From: Acidobacteriaceae bacterium
Lineage (GTDB): Bacteria > Acidobacteriota > Terriglobia > Bryobacterales > Bryobacteraceae
Direction: 5' to 3'
NCBI GenBank assembly: GCA_019246575.1
Contig: JAFAQG010000477.1
Span: 1-8,546, forward strand
DNA length: 8,546 bases
The notes beneath the pieces are model-generated. The model worked only from the letters and a program-made list of their open reading frames with translations, had not been told where the DNA came from and did no database searches. Shown here in pieces: positions 1 to 6,102 of this stretch (position 1 is its first letter; the number at the start of each line of letters is the position of its first letter). The position numbers and the translations under genes are program-made.

Positions 1-1
1 C

Positions 2-481
2 GTCTACGCCAACAAACAGGTGGATTTCAGCGGGTTCAATACATTCCTGGACCGCCCCGATATTGCCGGCAGCGGTCCGCTGATCATCAATCGTGCAAAT
101 CCCGATAATTTTTTCGATCCGGCGTATTTCGGGAAAGTCGCCGGAAATCCGCTTTGCCCAGGCTATAGCGCCGCCTCCAATGTCCGCGTGAACAGCGGCT
201 GCGCGCCCGCCGGCCGCGTCGGTAGCTCGCCCCGGAACGGCTATTACGGACCGGGATTAATTAACTTCGATGTCACTCTCGCGAAGCACTTCCCCGTTAC
301 GGAGCGATTGGCCATAACTTTCCGTACTGATGCTTTCAATGTTTTTAATCACACTAATTTCGGCCTGACCTCGAATAACTTCACTATGAGCAGCGCCCAG
401 TTTGGTCAGATGAGCGCTACCTCTCCATACATATATGGGGCAAACCGCGTTTTGCAACTGACGTTGCGACTCGATTTCTAA
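2..481 (+). CDS. TonB-dependent receptor-like outer-membrane protein (Oar-like), C-terminal part only
   Basis: The frame is open at the left edge (first full codon at position 2) and ends at TAA 479-481, giving about 159 residues of the C-terminal beta-barrel. The GTG at 20 is internal, not a start. Seen: alternating aromatic/hydrophobic strands, a GLINFDVTLAKHFP segment followed by FRTDAFNVFNHTNFG, and a final LQLTLRLDF ending in Phe, as expected for an outer-membrane beta-signal. The same order occurs at the end of the next gene (ELDMTLRRQFP, FRADVFNVFN, IQLSLKLVF), so the two are paralogues. Two cysteines lie in the loop at about 160-202. The family is known as large TonB-dependent receptors with a carboxypeptidase-regulatory domain, very numerous in Acidobacteriota. 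The ligand cannot be read from this fragment. Confidence 0.85.
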   Translation, partial: VYANKQVDFSGFNTFLDRPDIAGSGPLIINRANPDNFFDPAYFGKVAGNPLCPGYSAASNVRVNSGCAPAGRVGSSPRNGYYGPGLINFDVTLAKHFPVTERLAITFRTDAFNVFNHTNFGLTSNNFTMSSAQFGQMSATSPYIYGANRVLQLTLRLDF

Positions 482-533
482 GTCCGATTGAATTCGGCTC
501 CGCTTCGATATCGCATTGCCAGTACTCACGCGT

Positions 534-563
534 TTGACTCTCACCAATCGCACGGCTTATCAT
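534..563 (+). promoter_or_regulatory. Putative sigma70-type promoter for the complete TonB-dependent receptor
   Basis: TTGACT (534-539) and TATCAT (558-563) are separated by 18 nt. Each hexamer matches the consensus at five of six positions. The expected transcription start, near 570, lies just before the Shine-Dalgarno at 577-580 and the ATG at 587, giving a very short leader. This suggests the second receptor is transcribed independently of the first. It is a sequence match only; the consensus applies to housekeeping sigma factors. Confidence 0.5.
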
Positions 564-576
564 CTTTGAAACTGCT

Positions 577-580
577 GGAG
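577..580 (+). promoter_or_regulatory. Ribosome binding site that fixes the start of the complete receptor
   Basis: GGAG lies 6 nt before ATG 587. It decides the start in favour of 587 over the upstream in-frame TTG at 488, which would add 33 residues before an evident signal peptide and has no comparable site. Confidence 0.75.
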
Positions 581-586
581 TTTGCA

Positions 587-3500
587 ATGCGAACAGTCTG
601 TCTCCTTGTCTTTTTTTGCCTGCTGGGGTCTTCAGTTCTGTGGGGCCAAGCCGATACGGCTACTCTGTCCGGGCGCGTCACAGATGCCTCCGGAGCCGTC
701 ATCGCGGGCGCCGACGTCACGCTGACCAACGTCGATACCGGCGTCTCAAACCAGATGAAATCGAATGAGTCGGGCGTGTACAGTTTCGCGCCGCTGCACC
801 CGGGTTCATACAAGCTTGCGGTGCGCGCCCAGGGATTTGAACAAGTCATTCGCGAAGACCTGCATTTACATGTTGAGGACCGGGTCGATCAGGACGTTAC
901 GCTGCCGGTGGGATCCATCAATCAGACTGTCGTCGTTACGGGGGAACCTGCGCTGGTCAACACGGAAAATGCAGCAGTGGGGACCGTAGTGGGGCGCGAT
1001 TTTGTCGGAAACATGCCTTTGAACGGGCGCAGCATCCAATCTTTGATCACCTTGACTCCGAGCGTGGTCATCACTCCGGTCAGTTCGGGGAGCCCCGGAC
1101 AGTTCAGTATGAATGGCCAGCGTCCGGATGCAAACTACTTCAGCGTCGACGGAGTGAGTGCAAATATCAGCGTGGGCGCGGGCGGCAGTGTGCTCGCCGG
1201 CGCCTCCGGTTCCGGCGTGCAGCCGACTGCGACGGGCGGGTTCAATAACCTCGCCTCCATCGATGCTATTCAGGAATTCAGAATAGAAACGTCAAGCTTT
1301 GCTCCGGAGTTCGGACGAACTCCGGGCGGGCAGGTTTCGATCGCTACCCGCACCGGAACCAACCAATTCCACGGTGACGCGTTCGAGTACCTGCGCAACA
1401 ATGTCCTCGACGCGAACGACTGGTTTCTGAATGCGATCCCGCCAAAGACGGGCGTTCCGCAACATCCGCCCGAGCGGCAGAACGATTTTGGGGGCGTGCT
1501 CGGCGGGCCGGTTTGGAAGAACAAGGTCTTCTTTTTCGGCTCCTACGAGGGGCTGCGGCTGGTACAGCCGACACCCCTGCTGAAGCAGGTGCCGTCCTTA
1601 TGTGCGCGCGGTACCGGTCCGTGTCCCGCCGGGGCTCACGCCGCAGTCCCTGCCGTGCGGCCTTACCTCAACGCGTACCCCCTGCCAACCGTGGGCGGAT
1701 GTGGCAGCGCGCTCCCTGCTTCGCCGGATCCGCTCTTGAGTCCTTTTTGCTCAGGGTATCCGGCAACCGCGAAATCGGACTCTTACAGTATCCGGGGCGA
1801 TTACAACATCAGCAGCAAGCTGAACATGTTCGTGCGCACAAGCTACGCGCCCTCTACTTCGAGCGCGCGCAGCGCAAACGCTACCTCACTTTTTGTGAAT
1901 GAGCCGGACTGGCAGTCGTGGACAGCGGGAACCTCCTACAGCATCACCCCCGCAATACTCAACGATTTCCGTTTTAATTACAGCTTCGCCAAAGGTTTCG
2001 CGAACAGCACGCTCGATGCTTTTGCAGGCGCTACTCCCATCTCCACGACGGATCCGGTCGTCTTTCCGCAGATCTCGCTGCCGGGCGGCGGGACCGTCAC
2101 CCCGGCCACCACACGCTTCTTCATCACTTACGCGCCGGCCGTTGCGTGGAGAATCGGCGAAGAAACCAAAAACGAAGCTCATCAATGGAACTACATCGAC
2201 AATTTGGCCGTAACGCGCGGAACGCATCTGATGAAGTTCGGCATTGATTTCCGGCGTCTCACTCCCATTCAGGCGCGCCCGCCCTATCAGCAGAGCTACA
2301 CGTTCAATACAACCGCCGCAATGAACAACGGCATTGCCGACACGTATCTGGCCTTGTTCAATCCGTACACGGTCTCGCTGTATCACCAGCTGAGTCTTTA
2401 TGCGCAGGACACGTGGAAATTGACTCCCCGCCTCACGGTGACATATGGCTTCCGCTGGGAATACAATCCGCCCCCGGGCGCCCTCAACAACGTGCCGTTT
2501 CTTGCCTTAACGCAGCTCGATTACAACAATCTCGCAGCTACTCAAGTCGCGCCTCTCGGCTCGGCGATTTATAAGACCCAACTCAATGCGTTTGCTCCGC
2601 GCGTCGGCTTGGCGTACCAGCTTTCAACGAGCAAAGACTGGGGACAAGTAATTCGAGCGGGCTGGGGAATCTTCTACGATACAACCGGCGATTACTCGAA
2701 TTTCTCGACTGTGAACGGGCCCAACGAATCGCTTTCCAAGGTGAACTTTCCAGCGACGCCGGTTCAGCAGGACCCGAGAAACTTAAACCCGAACCCGAAC
2801 GCCGCCCCGTGGCCAAACATCATCGTCTCCAATCCGAATTTGCGTTTGCCGAAGGTTTACCAGATCAATGTTGCGTTCGAGCAGTCGTTGGGAGCGCGTC
2901 AAACTCTGACGCTAACCTATGCGGGCGCGATCGGCAGAAAACTATTCCTGCTCGAAACCTTTGCTCCGCCGAACACAACCAACCTCCCACAGGGGTTTCA
3001 GGCAATCACGAATTCGGCAACATCCGATTATCACTCGTTCCAAGCTTTGTTTCAGCGCCGGTTGTCCGCGGGCCTGCAGACCATGGCATCGTACACTTGG
3101 GCTCATTCCATCGACACAGGGTCCATGGAAGCCGACGCTCTGCCGAACGCGACTGTGCTGCCGATCTCGAGAGAGCGTGGCAGCTCCGATTTCGATGTCC
3201 GGCAGTCCTTTCAGACCGCCATCAGTTACGAAATCCGATCGCCGGCGAAGAATCCGCTCGTCCGCGGCTTGCTGGGTAATTGGGGAACGGACCTCATCTA
3301 CCGGGCTCGTACCGCGCTGCCGATCAATATTATCGATTCGGCGGTCAACTTCGTCCAATTTTTGCCGAATAACACCCTGAACGAACGTCCCAATCTGGTC
3401 GCGGGCCAGGCGCCATTTCTGACCGCTGCGGACTGCGCGGCGGCATATAAGGCGCCGTGTCCGGGAGGGCGTGGTCTGAACAAAGCCGCCTTCGCCGCTC

Positions 3501-3823
3501 CCGTGCCCGGTATTCAGGGCAATTTGGGCCGTAATGCGCTCCGCGGCTTCGGTTGGAACGAACTCGACATGACGCTCCGCCGGCAGTTTCCCATCCACGA
3601 ATCTGTCGCACTTCAGTTTCGCGCCGATGTGTTTAACGTCTTCAACACTCCGAGCTTCGCTCTCACCGGAAATTCGCTCAACATCGCGAATGGTGCATTT
3701 GGCACGTCCTCCAGCATGCTGAACAACGGTCTATTCGCGTCGGGAACTGTACCCGCCTTCAACCCGCTGTATCAGATTGGAGGCCCGCGGTCGATTCAGC
3801 TTTCATTGAAGCTCGTTTTCTGA
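587..3823 (+). CDS. TonB-dependent receptor-like protein with N-terminal carboxypeptidase-regulatory domain (Oar-like)
   Basis: Complete protein of 1078 residues. ATG 587 is chosen because a Shine-Dalgarno precedes it and a signal peptide follows at once (MR, hydrophobic core VCLLVFFCLLGSSVL, cleavage near residue 20-22). Residues about 24-108 form a carboxypeptidase-regulatory-like beta-sandwich (ATLSGRVTDASGAVIAGADV, then SGVYSFAPLHPGSYKL). Residues about 115-265 resemble a TonB plug, with NMPLNGRSIQSL, FSMNGQRPDANYFSVDGV and EFGRTPGGQVSIATRTGTN. The rest is a long beta-barrel ending IQLSLKLVF with terminal Phe. Length is normal for Oar-like proteins (about 1000-1200). It should sit in the outer membrane and bind or import a substrate with TonB energy; the substrate is unknown. 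Its neighbour upstream is a paralogue, and it appears to have its own promoter. I see no frameshift. Family is certain; transport versus adhesion is not. Confidence 0.93.
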   Translation: MRTVCLLVFFCLLGSSVLWGQADTATLSGRVTDASGAVIAGADVTLTNVDTGVSNQMKSNESGVYSFAPLHPGSYKLAVRAQGFEQVIREDLHLHVEDRVDQDVTLPVGSINQTVVVTGEPALVNTENAAVGTVVGRDFVGNMPLNGRSIQSLITLTPSVVITPVSSGSPGQFSMNGQRPDANYFSVDGVSANISVGAGGSVLAGASGSGVQPTATGGFNNLASIDAIQEFRIETSSFAPEFGRTPGGQVSIATRTGTNQFHGDAFEYLRNNVLDANDWFLNAIPPKTGVPQHPPERQNDFGGVLGGPVWKNKVFFFGSYEGLRLVQPTPLLKQVPSLCARGTGPCPAGAHAAVPAVRPYLNAYPLPTVGGCGSALPASPDPLLSPFCSGYPATAKSDSYSIRGDYNISSKLNMFVRTSYAPSTSSARSANATSLFVNEPDWQSWTAGTSYSITPAILNDFRFNYSFAKGFANSTLDAFAGATPISTTDPVVFPQISLPGGGTVTPATTRFFITYAPAVAWRIGEETKNEAHQWNYIDNLAVTRGTHLMKFGIDFRRLTPIQARPPYQQSYTFNTTAAMNNGIADTYLALFNPYTVSLYHQLSLYAQDTWKLTPRLTVTYGFRWEYNPPPGALNNVPFLALTQLDYNNLAATQVAPLGSAIYKTQLNAFAPRVGLAYQLSTSKDWGQVIRAGWGIFYDTTGDYSNFSTVNGPNESLSKVNFPATPVQQDPRNLNPNPNAAPWPNIIVSNPNLRLPKVYQINVAFEQSLGARQTLTLTYAGAIGRKLFLLETFAPPNTTNLPQGFQAITNSATSDYHSFQALFQRRLSAGLQTMASYTWAHSIDTGSMEADALPNATVLPISRERGSSDFDVRQSFQTAISYEIRSPAKNPLVRGLLGNWGTDLIYRARTALPINIIDSAVNFVQFLPNNTLNERPNLVAGQAPFLTAADCAAAYKAPCPGGRGLNKAAFAAPVPGIQGNLGRNALRGFGWNELDMTLRRQFPIHESVALQFRADVFNVFNTPSFALTGNSLNIANGAFGTSSSMLNNGLFASGTVPAFNPLYQIGGPRSIQLSLKLVF

Positions 3824-3839
3824 ATACTCGAGGCGATCC

Positions 3840-3869
3840 CCGCAGACCGGTCAGCTCAACAATCTGCGG
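3840..3869 (+). other. Short inverted repeat after the receptor gene (possible weak terminator)
   Basis: CCGCAGA (3840-3846) is perfectly complementary to TCTGCGG (3863-3869), with a 16-nt loop. It begins 16 nt after the receptor stop codon, where a terminator would be expected. No T-run follows directly; the nearest T-rich stretch is at about 3901-3910, so intrinsic termination is doubtful. The rest of the gap 3824-4051 shows no convincing gene or promoter. Confidence 0.3.
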
Positions 3870-4051
3870 CAGCGCTGTCATACGATCACGCGACTCGCAC
3901 CTTTTTCTTCTCCCACGCATGCTTTAGGTTACGGCGATTTCTCATCGTAAGTAGTTCGTTTTTGGACCTCGCCGTGCTACCTTTGCCCAGGCTCATTGAA
4001 CGCCGCCGCGCGTTTTATGAGCCAGTTCTGTTTCAGGAGCCAACAACACAC

Positions 4052-4717
4052 ATGTCCAGCGCCGCCCAAATTAACGCCAATCGCGCCAACGCGCAGCTTT
4101 CCACCGGTCCTACCTCCGACACCGGCAAAGCGAAATCTTCTCTGAACGCCGTCAAAACTGGTTTGACAGGCCGTACCGTTCTTCTCCCCGGCGATGATGC
4201 CGCCGCGTACGAAGCGCACGTCGCCGCGTTCTTCGAACGTCATCAGCCGGCAACCGACGAAGAACGCAATCTCGTCCAGTCGCTCGCCGACACCGAATGG
4301 CGTCTGCTGCGCATCCCTTCGCTTGAGATGGGCATTTATGCGGTCGGCCGCATCGAATTTGCCGATCTCTTTCCACAAGAAGACCCCGACGTGCGCAAGC
4401 AGCTCATCGAAGCGAAAGTCTTCCTCGCCTATCAGCGCCAGATCAATAATCTGAGCATCCAGGAAAACCGCCTTCGCCGCCAGCGCGAGAAGGACGTGGC
4501 CTCGCTTAAACAACTCCAGGACAATCGCAAGCGCGAGGAACGCAAGCGCCTCAGTGAGGCTGCGCAGCAATACATCGCAGCAGTACACGATGACCGTCAC
4601 ACCAAATGGGATCCGCGACAAAATGGGTTCGAATTTCCAATGGCTGAAATCGAGCTCCGCGCCCTGGACATCGAACCCGATCTCTTCGCCGAATGGGCTG
4701 CCGATAACGCCGCTTGA
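4052..4717 (+). CDS. Uncharacterised 221-residue protein with NRANAQLSTGP-type N-terminal motif
   Basis: ATG 4052 is preceded by AGGAG (4035-4039, 12-nt spacing, somewhat long). The in-frame TTG at 3962 would add 30 residues with no family resemblance, so it is not used. Residues 8-38 carry the motif INANRANAQLSTGP followed by TGKAKSSLNAVKTGL. From memory, this N-terminal signature (NA..STGP.T..GK..S..NA.KHGL) recurs in many hypothetical proteins of Acidobacteriota; no function is known to me. The middle is helical, including DEERNLVQSLADTEWRLLRI (69-88). Residues about 126-178 are strongly charged (RLRRQREKD, RKREERKRL) and likely form a coiled coil. No signal peptide, membrane segment or catalytic motif is visible, so it is probably cytoplasmic. 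The basic N-terminus could bind nucleic acid, but that is a guess. Confidence 0.75.
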   Translation: MSSAAQINANRANAQLSTGPTSDTGKAKSSLNAVKTGLTGRTVLLPGDDAAAYEAHVAAFFERHQPATDEERNLVQSLADTEWRLLRIPSLEMGIYAVGRIEFADLFPQEDPDVRKQLIEAKVFLAYQRQINNLSIQENRLRRQREKDVASLKQLQDNRKREERKRLSEAAQQYIAAVHDDRHTKWDPRQNGFEFPMAEIELRALDIEPDLFAEWAADNAA

Positions 4718-4741
4718 GTATTCTGCCGTCGTGGGTCAGAG

Positions 4742-4761
4742 CCGCGACCGTAAGGGAGCGG
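4742..4761. repeat. GTAA-capped hairpin, probable dispersed intergenic repeat unit
   Basis: Arms CCGC-GA-CC (4742-4749) and GG-GA-GCGG (4754-4761) enclose the loop GTAA (4750-4753). Four outer and two inner G-C pairs flank tandem G-A mismatches (4746/4757 and 4747/4756). As RNA this would be a GNRA tetraloop on a stem with tandem sheared G-A pairs. It begins 24 nt after the stop of the 221-residue protein gene. It resembles a short repeat (GCCGCGACCGTAAGGGAGCGG-like) that I recall between genes in Solibacter-type genomes. Only one copy was seen here, so the repeat status rests on memory. Confidence 0.5.
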
Positions 4762-4803
4762 AGTTTCGCATCACGCGGTCGAAGATATCATTGCGAAAGA
4801 CAA

Positions 4804-4834
4804 CGTCGGCGTGCGGAACACCTCGCACGCGACG
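4804..4834. repeat. Long GC-rich inverted repeat upstream of the PLP enzyme gene
   Basis: Left arm 4804-4815 (CGTCGGCGTGCG) pairs with right arm 4824-4834 (CGCACGCGACG) over 11 bp with a single bulged G at 4808/4809 and an 8-nt loop. It ends 23 nt before ATG 4858. No T-run follows, so it does not look like an intrinsic terminator. It could belong to the same repeat element as the hairpin at 4742-4761 or affect expression of the downstream cluster. Confidence 0.45.
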
Positions 4835-4857
4835 GAGTCGCAGGCCGCGCACTCCTC

Positions 4858-6102
4858 ATGTCTCACAATATGCGACGCAACCTTCAGCCGCAAACCGATG
4901 AAGAACTCGAAAGTAAAGAACTCGAAACCCGCAAACCTGGCCTCGGCACTCGTGCGATATGGGCAGGAGAGCAAAACGTCCATTGGATGGGCTCGACTCA
5001 GGTGCCCGTGGTTCACAGCGTCTCATTCGGGTACCCCGACGTAGACCGCTGGTTACAAGTCGCCCAAGGCAAACAAGCGGGACACATATACGGGCGGAAC
5101 ACGAATCCCACAGTCGAGGCATTCGAAGAGAAAGTACGACAACTCGAAGGCGCTGAAGCCGCGACGAGTTTTGGCAGCGGCATGGCTGCCGTTAGCAATA
5201 CGCTGTTTACCCTGTTGTCGCCCGGAGAGCGCATCATTTCCGTCAAGGATACATATGGCGGCACAAACAAATTGTTTATCGAATTTCTGCCGCGCTTCCA
5301 TATTCAGGTAACGCTTTGCGACACGACCAATCACCTGCAGCTCGAGGCCGCGATTTCTGAAGGCTCTAAGGTCTTGTATCTTGAGAGCCCCACGAACCCG
5401 ACCAACAAGGTTATCGATCTGCAACGGCTCGCGGACGCAGCGCGCAAACGTGGTTCTCTCGTCGTCGTTGATAACACTTTCGCAACACCGATTAATCAGC
5501 TGCCGCTCCGGCTGGGCGCTGATCTTGTCATTCACAGCGCGACGAAGTTTCTCGGCGGGCACGCGGACGCGCTTGGAGGCGTCGTCTGCGGCTCGCGCGA
5601 TCTTGTCGGTCGCATCTATCATTTCCGGGAAATTACAGGTGCGTGCCTCGATCCCGGCGCTGCCTATTTGCTCTTACGCGGGCTGAAAACGCTGCACCTC
5701 CGGATCCGGCAACAAAATGAAAGCGCCCTAGCCATCGCGCAGTTCCTGAAGGCGCATCCGAAAATCGAGAAAGTGTTTTATCCCGGACTCGAATCGCACG
5801 AGAATCATGACATTGCCCGGAAACAGATGAGTGGTTTCGGTGGGGTCCTTAGCTTCGCGCCGAAAGGCGGGTTCGAAGCTGTGAACACTCTGCTGCCGCG
5901 CTTGCAATACGCGCATCTCGCGGCGAATTTGGGCGCTGTCGAAACCGTCGCTGGCCCGCCCGCAACCACAAGTCACGTCGAATCCACCTCGCAAGAGCGC
6001 GCCGACGCGGGCATTCCCGAAGCTCTCATCCGCTACTCGGTCGGAATCGAGGATACTGTCGATCTCATCGGCGATTTACGCCAGGCGCTCGAAGCTATAT
6101 GA
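4858..6102 (+). CDS. Cystathionine gamma-synthase family PLP-dependent enzyme (trans-sulfuration family)
   Basis: Protein of 414 residues, normal for the Cys/Met-metabolism PLP family (fold type I), cytoplasmic. Visible family residues: HIYGRNTNP (Tyr78 and Arg80, phosphate contacts from the partner subunit), SFGSGMAA, DTYGGTN (Tyr133 stacks on PLP), YLESPTNPT, VVVDNTFATP (Asp205, pyridine nitrogen), HSATKFLGGHADALGG (Lys230, Schiff base) and IRYSVGIED (Arg392, substrate carboxylate). YGGT rather than YGCT argues against classical methionine gamma-lyase. The segment AANLGAVETVAGPPATTSH, in place of the usual SLGG-ES type, marks a distinct subfamily. The exact reaction (gamma-synthase, gamma-lyase or other) cannot be assigned. 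ATG 4858 has no clear Shine-Dalgarno; ATG 4870 is an alternative. The upstream extension to TTG 4714 runs through the two hairpins and is not coding. The stop overlaps the next start (ATGA). Confidence 0.9.
   Translation: MSHNMRRNLQPQTDEELESKELETRKPGLGTRAIWAGEQNVHWMGSTQVPVVHSVSFGYPDVDRWLQVAQGKQAGHIYGRNTNPTVEAFEEKVRQLEGAEAATSFGSGMAAVSNTLFTLLSPGERIISVKDTYGGTNKLFIEFLPRFHIQVTLCDTTNHLQLEAAISEGSKVLYLESPTNPTNKVIDLQRLADAARKRGSLVVVDNTFATPINQLPLRLGADLVIHSATKFLGGHADALGGVVCGSRDLVGRIYHFREITGACLDPGAAYLLLRGLKTLHLRIRQQNESALAIAQFLKAHPKIEKVFYPGLESHENHDIARKQMSGFGGVLSFAPKGGFEAVNTLLPRLQYAHLAANLGAVETVAGPPATTSHVESTSQERADAGIPEALIRYSVGIEDTVDLIGDLRQALEAI

Noticed and set aside
484..497. Small dyad CCGA/TCGG after the first receptor gene
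   Set aside because: Only four base pairs and no T-run; too weak to call a terminator.
488..586. Extension of the complete receptor to TTG 488
   Set aside because: The extra 33 residues precede a clear signal peptide, and ATG 587 has the better ribosome binding site; the putative promoter also lies inside the extension.
2942..3598. Long antisense open frame (218 codons) inside the receptor gene
   Set aside because: It lies wholly opposite a well-supported coding gene, has no recognisable domain, and is the usual shadow of GC-rich coding sequence. The same applies to the antisense frames at 3977-4621 and 5053-5622.
3962..4051. Extension of the 221-residue protein to TTG 3962
   Set aside because: The added residues do not resemble the family, and an AGGAG lies before ATG 4052.
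4764..4791. Possible promoter for the three-gene cluster (TATCAT at 4786-4791)
   Set aside because: The -10-like hexamer is good, but the only candidate -35 at usual spacing (TTTCGC at 4764-4769) is poor, so it cannot be told from chance.
4714..4857. N-terminal extension of the PLP enzyme back to a TTG overlapping the preceding stop
   Set aside because: It would add 48 residues rich in Arg with no family similarity, translates straight through two hairpins, and the conserved protein begins after ATG 4858.
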